DNA of 52,425 nucleotides from Candidatus Eiseniibacteriota bacterium (lineage in GTDB: Bacteria > Eisenbacteria > RBG-16-71-46 > CAIMUX01 > WJJG01). The notes beneath the pieces were generated by a model. It made no database searches. It was not told the origin of the DNA and worked only from the letters and a program-made list of their open reading frames with translations. Where the stretch lies: contig JAGMBO010000095.1 in assembly GCA_023129715.1 (NCBI GenBank), positions 1 to 52,425 on the forward strand, in the 5' to 3' direction. This document shows, piece after piece, positions 14,632 to 23,700 of this stretch; within the stretch, counting starts at the first letter, position 1; each line of letters starts with the position of its first letter. Position numbers and translations under genes: made by a program.

Positions 14632-17600
14632 ATGCTCAGAGCAGAGAAGAAAGTGATCTCGAGCTGCCCGCGCCAGCCGAGGGCCCTTCCATTCGTCGGG
14701 CATGGTATTTGTCCCATCGTGCTCACGCTCGGATTGTTCCTGGCGGGGAGTGGGATCGTCCGCGTTGGATACACGACGAACCAAAGGTCACTACCACCTG
14801 AACCCCCACCAGTCAACACGCTCCTGCCGCTTGCACCAGGTTATTGCCCGTCCATTGGCGGCAGTCACTTGTACGAGTCTATCCAAAGCGTGCAGATCGA
14901 GAGAATGGAAGATGTCCTCAGAATCACAGTCAATATCTATATCGCCAATCCGACAGGTTGCACGGCGGGCAGCTCATGCCCCGAATATGACAACAGCCCC
15001 GAATACATCAACGCGTGGATAGACTGGGACGGTGACAACGTGTGGGAAGCCGGCGAAAAGGTCTTGGATGTCGCCCTTACAGGATACCTTGGAATCAACT
15101 ACCACGGAACCATGACCGCTGTGCGCCAGGTTGCAATTCCCCCAAACGCGGTCCCCTCTACTTGGATGAGGACGAATCTCGGGTGGGATTATGATCCGAA
15201 CGATCCGTGCGCGTACTCCTGGACTTGGGGGGATGTCCACGATCAGGTCGTCGAGCTCGATCCGATTCGTGTACGCGTGCTCAAAGTAGAGACTGTCGAC
15301 AGGGTCCCCATCAAGGACATTTCCCCAACACTCTTCGAGAGGAGCTATGGGAGTCCGCCCGACTGCGATCTGAGCGACATCCTTGTCGGCATGCTTAAGC
15401 CAGTCGCTGCGGCGTTCTCAAGAGGTGCCCTGGGTCTGAAGGTAACTCTCGGCTACTGCCCCGAGCCACCCTCATGGCAACCAAGAATCGTCTGCAGTTG
15501 GGATATCGACGAAGCCGGAATCCATGAGGAGGTGACGACCTTCGGCTGGGAGAAGCAGTTCAACATGCTCCTGCCATTGAAGATCGGAGAGTACGATCTT
15601 GACATTGGATTCCGCGTGTATGACGATGAGGAATCTCTGGTGGACGCTGTATCCCTTTCTGGCTATACACTATACGTTACCTATGACATGCCCTACCTCG
15701 GAGAGCCTCTCGAAGAGCATTGGCTCAGAGCAGCGACGGAATGGGCAAGGAATGCGAACTCCGCCTTCGCCGTATGCAATTCTCTTTGCGATCACATCTA
15801 CGGCCCGGCACCTCTCTTCTATGACCCTGGAGTGGGTTTCGGCGGCGGCGAATGGAAGCAGTTCTTGGCCGGAAATCGTGATACTGGATGCTGTTATCAC
15901 TTCGGCGAGCTCTGGTGCAAGGTTGGGCAGATTCTGGGCATTGAGTCTGCCCCGGCTGGCTATGACGAGAAGTACTTCATCACAAAGACCCCCGCCATAT
16001 CCCTGGATAACAACACAGGCAACATCCTCAACGGATCGTCGCATGCAAGAGATAGATGGCGCTTCAGTAGTCATTCCTTCGGGCAGTACCCGCTGGGAAT
16101 CAGCCACTACTACGACCCGACATTCGGTGACAAGGGGTTCTCTGACCCAGAGGGGTATATCCAGTGGTATTACACCTCCCTCATCCTGCATGTGCCCTTG
16201 CCGCCTGAGTTACCGAGCGTCGTCGGAAGAAGGTTCGCAAGCGAGGACGGAAGCGAATTCGTGGATCTATATGACCAGGATTTCCAGGGATTCCTAGCCT
16301 ATCACTACTATGGTCCCTATCCTGCTACACCAGAGTCTCCACCAGCTATTAGGATGATGCCCGCCTCGGCCTCCGGGACTTTGGCCAGCATCGATTTCGT
16401 TGGCTCCACACCGAGTGCCGCCTTCACGGGTTCGTACTCCCTGCATCCGACCGACACTGATGCCGATGGTCGCTTCAACTATCTCGCAGTGGACGTCGAG
16501 GTGGATGTCATTGAGCCTGAAGGCCATCGATTGATTGGGTACCTGGTCAAGGACGATCTTCTGGTCAGCGACAGGGGAACCATCGGATCCTCTGTACCAG
16601 CTGAGTATCCGGTTGCCCCAGAGCCTGGTCTCAATACTGTCTCCGCCAGATTCTCAGGCGAAGATATCCATCGGTCCGGCGAAGACGGGCTCTTTACCCT
16701 TTACTTCAGTTTGATCGATGCAACTGGGGCCCCTATAGATAACCTAGTCATCAGTACACACCTCAATCACTCCGACTACAGTGAGACTCCGGCCCGCATC
16801 CTGGGCATTACAGACCAGGGCATCGATGACAACGGGGACGGACTCTTCGAGCGTCTGGAGGTTCAAGCATCAGTGGCAGCTGACGTTCCGGGGTCATACC
16901 TCCTTCTTGGAACCTTGGCATCCGATGGTACACTGGTTGGTGCGACCTCAAGCAGACGCACGCTTGCTGCCGGGGAACGGTTGGTGCCCTTGGAGTTCGA
17001 GGGCAATCACATTTCCAGGGCGGGGCATGACGGACCGTACACCGTCACCTTGTCTCTCGAGGGCGATCACGTTGGTGTCATTCATACCAGGAGCTTCGCC
17101 ACGTCAGCCTACGTGCATTCTCAGTTTCAACAGGACGAAGCCGCCCTGCCATATCTCTACAACGAGCTTCCCCTCGACTTCGACAATGATGGTCTTTACG
17201 ACATTCTCCGCATCGAGGGACAGGTCACCACAGCTGTGGCCGGCTCCTATCGCTTCAGCGGGTGGCTTCAGGATGGCATGGGAGAGACCATCGACTTGTA
17301 CCAAGTTGCGGCCGATCTCGATGCTGGGCCACACACTGTGCAGTTTGACTTCGCCGGTCCATTGATCAACCAACACCAGGTAGACGGCCCCTTCCGCCTC
17401 GCGTTCATCGCTGTCCACGAGGAGGTAGAAGGTCTCATCTTGACGGACATTCCCGCATACATGACCAGCGCATATGGCTGGAGCGAGTTTGCAGGTCCTG
17501 TGCAACCTCTCATCATGTTGACAGGGGAATGCGCGGACTTCGGCAGGGACACGAACGCCAATGGTTTGTTTGATTTCCTGACGGTCCAGGTGGGCGTTGT

Positions 17601-19641
17601 GTGCAGGGAGGAGGGGGTGGCCATAGCCAATGCTAGGTTGATTGATCCAGAGGGCGAGGAGATAGTATGGGCCGTGGGCAACGCCCCCGTCGAGGCCAAT
17701 GCCCCCACCGTGATTGAGATTGATTTCGATGGGAGGTGGATTTACGGGAACATGGTTGACGGGCCATATCATCTTGGGGATGTCCTTGTGTACCACACTG
17801 GGGAACCTGGGGAGTCCGCGTCCATGGCGGACGGTTGTCCCACATCCGGCTACGCGGCTCAGGATTTCGAGCCCGCCGCGATCATTTCTGGGGCGGTTCT
17901 TTACAACGGAGAGCCGGTCGGCAGCGCGTATATTTCCGTGGAGGGGGCAGATGCCGACTTCTCCAATACACAGGGGATCTACAAGCTCACGCTGCTCAAT
18001 GATGGGCACTATCGGATGACGATTGATGCCCCGCCCGGATTGGATGTTGAGTCCTGGCAGATCTTCGTCAATGGAACTCTCGTAGGCGTGGGAAGCTCCG
18101 TTGAGGTCGATGTAAGTGTCGGTGAGGCCAAGCACGTTGATTTCAGCGCACTCGTTAACTCTCCACCTGAGATCAACAGTATCGAACCAGCATTGCAGAA
18201 TGTTCAGTATAGCGACGCAATCGCGCTAGTGATCATCATGGTATCCGATCCCGATGGCGATCCGATCACTGTGTCGGCCGAGCCGGCGCTCAACGCCCTT
18301 GTGGTGGCGCCGGTCGGTCATGACACGTGGGGCCTGTCAGGGCAGATCTTACAGGCTGCGGGCACATACGAGATTGCCTTGACCGCAAGCGATGGCCAGG
18401 CAGACAGCGAGCCGGCGACTTTCACTATTGTCGTGGAGCCTGAAGACGTGGAGGTTTCATTCGTCAGGGAGAATCCAGTCGTGGTCGAGGTCACCAATCC
18501 AGGTGATGACAGTGGCCCCTTCTCCCTCAGCGTCGATGTCATGGAGTTTGATGATCCAGACAATGTTCCGGGTGACAGGAACTCAGCGGGAAACATCAGC
18601 CTCGCGGACATCTCTATGAGTCTCCTTCCCGTTGGCCCTGGTCCAACCGTGACCGGCAGTTGCAGCATGCAGGCGGTCACCCCCGGTCTGTCAGATCCGG
18701 ACAGTCCCTATGACTATGATGTGTCTACGGTTGAGTATTCTTTTGCTGATGCGCCGGTGAACACCTACAGCGTGGCTGTGGAGGTGAATGGGACTGAGTT
18801 TTATGTCGGTGAAGGTGAAGATGTCCTGGTCGTCTCTGACCCCAGCCTGGGCTTCGCTACGGGAGGCGGGCACTTTTTCTGGCCAGGCACTGCTGGCCCG
18901 GGTACCTCCTACACTGGTGACCGCACCAGTTTCGGATTCAACGTCAAGCACAAGCACAAGAACAATGGGGGCGCAAGGGGGGGCCTGCTAGTGATCCGCC
19001 ACCTTGACGATGGCTCCATCTTCCGACTGAAGGGCAATGCGATGATTGGCATCGCGATCGGCGAATCAGACGATGGAGGCATATCGTTTGGCTGGTCATC
19101 GTTTGTCGGAAAGTCCACGTATCAGGAACCCGCTTGGCCGGAAGCCTTGGGCAACTATCGATTCACAGTGTATGTGGAGGATCGCGGTGAGCCTGGTGCA
19201 GATAACGACCGATTTTGGATCGAGACTCGGGATCGTGACGGGTTCGTGACGCCCGGGCTCTCCCTCGAAGGGCCCGCTGAAGCCAACGCTGTCACACTCA
19301 CCGGCGGGAATATCTCTGTCCCCCACGGAGGTGGTGGCAGCAAAGATGGCCTCGCGGGCAACGATCGTCCCGTGCCCGAAGCGTTCGCGTTGGGCGAGAT
19401 CCGCCCCAATCCTATTAAGACGAGAGCCGTAATCAGATTCCAACTTCCTGAGCCGGTCCCCGTCAGTCTTGTTATCTATGACATTTCAGGCAGGGTCGTG
19501 GCCCGGGTCATCGATGCTCCCATAGATGCGGGCTTCCACGAAGCGCCATGGGAGGCCGCCGGCCTGAGTAGCGGTATCTATACATGCAGAATCCAGGCTG
19601 GCACGTTTGTCGAGACTCAACGTGTTGTTGTGGTGAGGTAG
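14632..19641 (+). CDS. Giant secreted multidomain protein: GEVED, transglutaminase-like, Ca-binding repeats, FlgD-like tag
   Basis: The 1669-residue protein starts six bases after GGAGGTGA and has an N-terminal hydrophobic export segment (PIVLTLGLFLAGSGIV). A GEVED-like module carries INAWIDWDGDNVWEAGEK near residue 130. Residues 355-500 look like a transglutaminase-like domain with a Cys (C420/C421 in GCCYHFGELW), His481 (SSHSFGQ) and Asp495 (YYDPTFG) in the right order. Four repeats of about 120 residues each begin with an acidic DxDxDG-type loop at D608, D732, D849 and D973. A carboxypeptidase-regulatory-like Ig fold (from 1081), a cadherin-like fold (SDPDGDPITV, from 1175) and a post-COAP-1-like domain (from 1410) follow. 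The C-terminal 80 residues (NPIKTRAVIRFQLP to QRVVVVR) are a FlgD-like/type IX-type sorting module. It is most likely a surface or secreted protein. Confidence 0.9.
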   Translation: MLRAEKKVISSCPRQPRALPFVGHGICPIVLTLGLFLAGSGIVRVGYTTNQRSLPPEPPPVNTLLPLAPGYCPSIGGSHLYESIQSVQIERMEDVLRITVNIYIANPTGCTAGSSCPEYDNSPEYINAWIDWDGDNVWEAGEKVLDVALTGYLGINYHGTMTAVRQVAIPPNAVPSTWMRTNLGWDYDPNDPCAYSWTWGDVHDQVVELDPIRVRVLKVETVDRVPIKDISPTLFERSYGSPPDCDLSDILVGMLKPVAAAFSRGALGLKVTLGYCPEPPSWQPRIVCSWDIDEAGIHEEVTTFGWEKQFNMLLPLKIGEYDLDIGFRVYDDEESLVDAVSLSGYTLYVTYDMPYLGEPLEEHWLRAATEWARNANSAFAVCNSLCDHIYGPAPLFYDPGVGFGGGEWKQFLAGNRDTGCCYHFGELWCKVGQILGIESAPAGYDEKYFITKTPAISLDNNTGNILNGSSHARDRWRFSSHSFGQYPLGISHYYDPTFGDKGFSDPEGYIQWYYTSLILHVPLPPELPSVVGRRFASEDGSEFVDLYDQDFQGFLAYHYYGPYPATPESPPAIRMMPASASGTLASIDFVGSTPSAAFTGSYSLHPTDTDADGRFNYLAVDVEVDVIEPEGHRLIGYLVKDDLLVSDRGTIGSSVPAEYPVAPEPGLNTVSARFSGEDIHRSGEDGLFTLYFSLIDATGAPIDNLVISTHLNHSDYSETPARILGITDQGIDDNGDGLFERLEVQASVAADVPGSYLLLGTLASDGTLVGATSSRRTLAAGERLVPLEFEGNHISRAGHDGPYTVTLSLEGDHVGVIHTRSFATSAYVHSQFQQDEAALPYLYNELPLDFDNDGLYDILRIEGQVTTAVAGSYRFSGWLQDGMGETIDLYQVAADLDAGPHTVQFDFAGPLINQHQVDGPFRLAFIAVHEEVEGLILTDIPAYMTSAYGWSEFAGPVQPLIMLTGECADFGRDTNANGLFDFLTVQVGVVCREEGVAIANARLIDPEGEEIVWAVGNAPVEANAPTVIEIDFDGRWIYGNMVDGPYHLGDVLVYHTGEPGESASMADGCPTSGYAAQDFEPAAIISGAVLYNGEPVGSAYISVEGADADFSNTQGIYKLTLLNDGHYRMTIDAPPGLDVESWQIFVNGTLVGVGSSVEVDVSVGEAKHVDFSALVNSPPEINSIEPALQNVQYSDAIALVIIMVSDPDGDPITVSAEPALNALVVAPVGHDTWGLSGQILQAAGTYEIALTASDGQADSEPATFTIVVEPEDVEVSFVRENPVVVEVTNPGDDSGPFSLSVDVMEFDDPDNVPGDRNSAGNISLADISMSLLPVGPGPTVTGSCSMQAVTPGLSDPDSPYDYDVSTVEYSFADAPVNTYSVAVEVNGTEFYVGEGEDVLVVSDPSLGFATGGGHFFWPGTAGPGTSYTGDRTSFGFNVKHKHKNNGGARGGLLVIRHLDDGSIFRLKGNAMIGIAIGESDDGGISFGWSSFVGKSTYQEPAWPEALGNYRFTVYVEDRGEPGADNDRFWIETRDRDGFVTPGLSLEGPAEANAVTLTGGNISVPHGGGGSKDGLAGNDRPVPEAFALGEIRPNPIKTRAVIRFQLPEPVPVSLVIYDISGRVVARVIDAPIDAGFHEAPWEAAGLSSGIYTCRIQAGTFVETQRVVVVR

Positions 19642-19756
19642 CACCACCACGATGAAATCATTAGGAACCTAAGGGCGGGAACAGGCATCGGCTCTCGGCC
19701 AGACCGGGCGTCCGTTGGCCTTGTCTTCATCCTTTTAGCTGCCAGCCCCGGGAGCA

Positions 19757-19890
19757 CCCGTACTCCGCGAAAAGGCCGTAACTCCCTGCGGTCAGGCGGA
19801 TGTGCTCGCTGTGATATGGTCCTGCCCATGATTCTCGCCCTTGTGTCTGCACTGGAATGGGCGGGGCAACAGAACGCTCTGCTCCCCATG
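19757..19890 (+). mobile_element. Insertion sequence remnant, copy C (5' end only)
   Basis: The segment repeats the leader found at 13350 and 25295 (TCCGCGAAAAGGCCGTAACT, then CCCTGCGGTCAGGC). It is followed by a decayed start region (MILALVSALEW) that resembles the transposase start of the other copies in position only. No downstream part or right end is visible. It ends where the 20-bp repeat locus begins. Confidence 0.6.
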
Positions 19891-19911
19891 CTGCCCGCAC
19901 ACTCGCCTCCG

Positions 19912-19970
19912 AAAACATCTGCTCGCACCCGAACACTTCTGTTCGCTTCCGCACAGTTGTGCACCACGGT
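19912..19970. repeat. Short tandem repeat family (20-bp unit), locus 1
   Basis: The core unit AACACTTCTGTTCGCTTCCG is at 19932-19951, flanked by a diverged unit before it (AACATCTGCTCGCACCCG) and part of one after it. The perfect palindrome CGAACA-CTTC-TGTTCG is at 19930-19945. The same family recurs at 41328 and 42141. Its position is about 120 bases before the exported endonuclease gene. Confidence 0.65.
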
Positions 19971-20089
19971 GAGGCAGCAGTAGCTCTCCGCGAGGCACCG
20001 AATCCCGTATTGATTCCTGCCGCCGGGGACAGTAGGATCCCCAGGTCTGACAAAGGCAACTCTGCGAATGTGGAAAGCGAGGTGGTGAG

Positions 20090-20893
20090 ATGCCAGTGCG
20101 GTCACTTGGCCTTGCCCTGTCCCTTTGTGCGGTCCTCGCCTTCGGGAGTGCCTCAGCCCAGCGTCCCGAGATCCACTGCAAGCACTTCTTCTTCGGCTAT
20201 CCCTACGGCACTCCCGAGGCCAACGACCTCGTCATCCGGGACCCCTATGCCCTCTCCAACAACGATGAGACCAAGTTCGCCGACTGGGTCGCCTATCGCC
20301 TCGATCCCTGGACCGTCGCAGCTCGCAGCGATGCCTGTCGCGAGTGGCACTCCGACCCCTGGCTAGATCCGGATGAGACGCTGGAAGATGACGACTACGA
20401 CCATGCCCATTCAGAACTCGGCACCGACCGCGGCCATCAGGCACCGCTGGCCTCGTTCAGAGGGGATCCCGACTGGTGGCAGACGAACTACCTCTCGAAC
20501 ATCACGCCCCAGAGCAGTGGTATGAACCAGGGCCCCTGGATGAGACTGGAGGAGGCTGTCCGGGATATCGTCCGCGAGTGGCGGGTTGTCTGGGTCATGA
20601 CCGGCCCGCTCTACGAGCAGGAGATGGATCCCCTGCCGGAAGCTGACGAGGACCACACCATCCCCTCGGGATACTGGAAGATCGTTGCCATAGGTGAGAT
20701 CGGTGACCCGACCAGCGTCCGGGCGACGGCCTTCGTGATGGACCAGGACACGCCGCGGCAGGCGAACTACCAGGACTACATCGTCTCAATCGATGAGATC
20801 GAGCAACGGACCGGCCTGGACTTCTTCTGGGCGCTGCCTGCCTACATGGAGACCCAAGTGGAGAGTGCTGTTGGCGTCTGGCCACCGCAATAA
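20090..20893 (+). CDS. Exported DNA/RNA non-specific endonuclease (DRGH family)
   Basis: The 267-residue protein starts after a GAGGTGGTGAG site and opens with a signal peptide (SLGLALSLCAVLAFGSASAQ). The hallmark DRGH motif is at residues 113-116, with His116 as the general base. N137 (NITPQSSGMNQGPW) is in the place of the metal-ligand Asn and N145 follows in the same conserved block. These belong to the beta-beta-alpha-metal NucA/endonuclease G family, which cuts DNA and RNA without sequence preference using a single Mg or similar ion. The rest (VVWVMTGPLYE, IPSGYWKIV) matches the family fold. It heads a tightly spaced four-gene cassette. An exported nuclease may serve in nutrient scavenging, defence against extracellular DNA, or competition; the choice cannot be made here. 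Confidence 0.92.
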   Translation: MPVRSLGLALSLCAVLAFGSASAQRPEIHCKHFFFGYPYGTPEANDLVIRDPYALSNNDETKFADWVAYRLDPWTVAARSDACREWHSDPWLDPDETLEDDDYDHAHSELGTDRGHQAPLASFRGDPDWWQTNYLSNITPQSSGMNQGPWMRLEEAVRDIVREWRVVWVMTGPLYEQEMDPLPEADEDHTIPSGYWKIVAIGEIGDPTSVRATAFVMDQDTPRQANYQDYIVSIDEIEQRTGLDFFWALPAYMETQVESAVGVWPPQ

Positions 20894-20910
20894 CCCTGGA
20901 GGGCTATGAA

Positions 20911-21534
20911 ATGGCCTCAGACAAAGGGACCGAAGATGCCAAGAGGTTCGCGCGGTGGAAGCGAACGAGCTACGTGGTCCTGCTCGCCCTACTCGCCTTG
21001 ACGCTGCTCTGGTCGAAAGCCTTCATAGCGCTGCGGATCGCAGAGGTCTCGGCGGAGACCATCATGAGCCTCATCGGGTCACTTCTGGTCGTCACCGCTC
21101 TCCTGGAGCGATCTCTAGAGGTCTTCATCAATGCCACGCGCAAGCATGGCCGGGCGCGGTGTGACTTGGCCATGAAGGCGGCCAAGGCGCGACTCAAGGA
21201 GGCGACCACACCCGAGGAGAAGAAGGGTCCCCAGGCGAGCCTGGAGACGGCGCAGGAGACCCTGACGGCCTACAAGAGTGACACGGGCCGCATCGCAGCT
21301 CTCTGGGGCATGGTCGGCGGCGTCCTGATCAGCCTGGCGGGCATCCGGGTGCTCCACTCGCTGCTGGCCCCGAACGTCATCATCGAGAACTCAACTCAAT
21401 ACATGCTCTTCTCGGTGGTGGACGTGTTCGTCACCGGCCTCCTGCTGGCCGGTGGCTCCGATGGACTCCACCAGGTCGCCGCACTTCTGACCGGCTACTT
21501 CGAGAAGAAGAAGGAAGCGGTGCAGGATTCGTAG
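20911..21534 (+). CDS. Four-helix membrane protein with charged coiled coil
   Basis: The gene starts 17 bases after the endonuclease stop with a GGAGGGC site. The 207-residue protein has membrane segments at about 20-38, 48-67, 130-152 and 166-186, the first pair and second pair being separated by a highly charged, helical stretch (KHGRARCDLAMKAAKARLKE to ETLTAYKSDTG) that probably forms a cytoplasmic or periplasmic coiled coil. The C-terminal tail is Lys/Glu-rich. No known family was recognised. Its place directly behind the nuclease gene suggests a joint role, for example as export partner, immunity protein or anchor; all of that is inference. Confidence 0.75.
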   Translation: MASDKGTEDAKRFARWKRTSYVVLLALLALTLLWSKAFIALRIAEVSAETIMSLIGSLLVVTALLERSLEVFINATRKHGRARCDLAMKAAKARLKEATTPEEKKGPQASLETAQETLTAYKSDTGRIAALWGMVGGVLISLAGIRVLHSLLAPNVIIENSTQYMLFSVVDVFVTGLLLAGGSDGLHQVAALLTGYFEKKKEAVQDS

Positions 21535-21559
21535 CCTTGGCGGAGGAGGATCCCCGATC

Positions 21560-21862
21560 ATGGCCATGCTGAACAAGAACCGATGCAAGAACTTCGTCTA
21601 TCAGTTCTTCCTGACGGAGGGGTGGTTGCCCCCAGGCACAACGCCGAAGAACTGGTCGGCCGTGACGATCGGCGAACTGGGCATCGACGACCCACCCCTC
21701 CCGAGTGACCCGCACTTGCAGAAGAGGCGCGTCGCGCTCGACCTGCAGAACTTTTTCGCCCTCCTGGGGGGCAAGCTGCCATCACCGCTCTCCCAGCTCA
21801 AGCGGCGCAGCCTGACTCTGGGAGGATTCGCTGACTGGTGTCATGCCAACCAGGAGGGCTAG
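21560..21862 (+). CDS. Hypothetical 100-aa protein in the nuclease cassette
   Basis: The ATG at 21560 follows a strong GGAGGAGG site and lies 25 bases after the previous stop. The protein has no signal peptide or membrane segment. It contains phrases such as NRCKNFVYQFFLTEGWLPPG, TIGELGIDDPPLP and LTLGGFADWCHANQEG. Helical segments dominate and two Cys residues lie near the ends. No family recognised. It is likely a soluble cytoplasmic member of the cassette. Confidence 0.65.
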   Translation: MAMLNKNRCKNFVYQFFLTEGWLPPGTTPKNWSAVTIGELGIDDPPLPSDPHLQKRRVALDLQNFFALLGGKLPSPLSQLKRRSLTLGGFADWCHANQEG

Positions 21863-21864
21863 CC

Positions 21865-22866
21865 ATGCGAAGACTCATCGGACTCGCAGTACTCCTGCCG
21901 CTCACGTGCATCGCTGCCAATGCTGCCGAAGGTCTCAGCCATGACTTCAGCTATGATATCGATATCCGGGAGGCGGTGGATGGAAGTGACGCCCTCGGCA
22001 TTGACTTCGATCTCCACCTGGACCTCGCGAGGGGCGCAGAGATCGAGCCAGGGCACAGATTCCATCTGGCGACGCGTTTCTCTGGATACCAGAACTTCGA
22101 TAGTGATCGGCGCGACATCAACCACATGCTCGGGGAGCTGGCGCTACGCGGAGATCTCTACCTCCCACAGGCACCGAAGACGGTTGAGGTCGAGAAGGTC
22201 CAGCAGTGGCTCAAGCTCTCGAACAGCCCACCAGAGAGCTTGACAGTAGAGGACATGCAGGAGCTGACGCGCCTCTCGCGGATCATGCGGGGGTTCGATG
22301 CCGATACTGGCGAATCGCCAGCCCGAGTGGTTGGCTACCTATCCTATGATCTCCATTACCGATTCGAGACGACTCAGGATGTGACCGCCAAGCTGCACGC
22401 ATTCGGCCTTGGCGCGAGCGCCGAGATGCCCTTGCTGGGAGAGATTCTTGATGCGGTACTGGGCGTGACCCGTAGCGAGGAGCCCGAAGGCAGGAGAGCC
22501 AGACCCCTCCTGCTCTATGCCGCCATCGACCTCGCCACGTCAGAGGATCTGCTCCCAACCTACGACCACCTCAGGGACGACGACACCCTGTGGAGAGGAC
22601 GCATCGAACTCGCCTGGAGGACTTCCATCCTGAGGAATCAGAAGCTGACTCTCAGCTGGCAGGGCGAAGTCCTCTTCGATGCACCACAGGCCATTGACGA
22701 TGCCGATCGGGAGTTCAATTCCTTCTTCGAGGCGACACTCATCATGCCGGTCAAGAACGGTGCGGGGCTCTTGGTCAAGTACGTTGATGGTCGCCTGTCC
22801 CCGACGTACGAGCAGGTGGCCGCTGCTCTCTTGGGTGTGAACCTGTCCCTGGGTGGAGATGACTAG
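21865..22866 (+). CDS. Exported protein, possible outer-membrane protein, of the nuclease cassette
   Basis: The preferred start is the ATG at 21865, two bases after the stop of the 100-aa gene, because an AGGAGG site precedes it and a signal peptide (MRRLIGLAVLLPLTCIAANA) follows at once. The mature part of about 310 residues is rich in alternating strands (GIDFDLHLDLARG, YDLHYRFETTQDVTAKLHAFG, GRIELAWRTSILRNQKLTLSWQGEV), the pattern of an outer-membrane beta barrel or a periplasmic beta sandwich. A helical insert is near residues 100-140. No family recognised. It is the last gene of the cassette. Confidence 0.7.
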   Translation: MRRLIGLAVLLPLTCIAANAAEGLSHDFSYDIDIREAVDGSDALGIDFDLHLDLARGAEIEPGHRFHLATRFSGYQNFDSDRRDINHMLGELALRGDLYLPQAPKTVEVEKVQQWLKLSNSPPESLTVEDMQELTRLSRIMRGFDADTGESPARVVGYLSYDLHYRFETTQDVTAKLHAFGLGASAEMPLLGEILDAVLGVTRSEEPEGRRARPLLLYAAIDLATSEDLLPTYDHLRDDDTLWRGRIELAWRTSILRNQKLTLSWQGEVLFDAPQAIDDADREFNSFFEATLIMPVKNGAGLLVKYVDGRLSPTYEQVAAALLGVNLSLGGDD

Positions 22867-22956
22867 CGCGGCGAAACGCATCGCCCGAATCACGGAGCCC
22901 TGCACTTGTGCCAATGGATGCTGGAGCAGTCCAAGGCCCTAGCGAAGTGAGGATGA

Positions 22957-23700
22957 ATGTGTTATGAAGAGTGGGTCAAGTCAGGGGGATCGTTAGTGCC
23001 CGATGATGCAGTACTGAAGCTCCAGAAGCGATACCACAAGCGATATCGCGAGTACATCAACTGGCCGCTGACTCGCCCGTTGTCACTCGGTGACATGGGA
23101 AGGTGGAGCAGCGGGAAGACCTTTTCCTACGAGCAGAACATTTCAGATCTGGGGGTTGCACTAGAGACGCGAACAGGCGCGGTGCTCACGTCCCGCGGCT
23201 TCACTACGAAGGGTGGCACATCCACCAAGTTCAAGGCCGCCGGTGAAGCACCGGATCTGCATACGGCACTCGTCAAAGCAAGGGCTGGAGTCAGCATCTC
23301 GCTCAGTGCTAGGTACGCCTGCGTCCTCCGCGCCAATGTACTCATCGAGGAGAGCGTTGCGAATCGGGACGAGGCCGGGAGCACTCTGATGGCACTCGAT
23401 AAGGACGAACGCTGGTGGAAGCACCGGATCGTAGTGACCGCAATACTGCGGGCCGACGCAGCCACAGTCGCGCTTTCGCATTCTTCCGCGCAGCGCGTCG
23501 ACATCAATGCCGGCGTCGATTGCATCGTGCCATTCGATCTCGCGGACGCTGAACTCAGCCTCGAGATCGGCTTCCAAGGGGAGGATACCTCCATTGATCT
23601 CGTGGCCCGGGATGTAGTTCTCGCCTTCCAGCTCTCCAAGGTCAAGAAAGGCAAATGGTGGCACTCATGGGCAGCATCTCAGGCATTCGAGCCGGAGTGA
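22957..23700 (+). CDS. Unknown 247-aa soluble protein
   Basis: The start at 22957 has GTGAGG just upstream. It follows the nuclease cassette by 90 bases and may be transcribed with it. The protein has no signal peptide. Its N-terminal third is basic and aromatic (KLQKRYHKRYREYINWPLTR), followed by a conserved-looking PLSLGDMGRWSSGKTFSYEQ block, then a long run of beta strands (VSISLSARYACVLRANVLIE, IDLVARDVVLAFQLSKVKKG). The strand-rich layout with little helix could suit a pore-forming or ligand-binding beta fold, but I recognise no family motif and make no functional claim. Confidence 0.65.
   Translation: MCYEEWVKSGGSLVPDDAVLKLQKRYHKRYREYINWPLTRPLSLGDMGRWSSGKTFSYEQNISDLGVALETRTGAVLTSRGFTTKGGTSTKFKAAGEAPDLHTALVKARAGVSISLSARYACVLRANVLIEESVANRDEAGSTLMALDKDERWWKHRIVVTAILRADAATVALSHSSAQRVDINAGVDCIVPFDLADAELSLEIGFQGEDTSIDLVARDVVLAFQLSKVKKGKWWHSWAASQAFEPE

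Noticed and set aside
17104-18135. Minus-strand open frame of 343 codons opposite the giant secreted protein
   Set aside because: Antisense to a gene with coherent domains and no start site; a by-product of codon bias.
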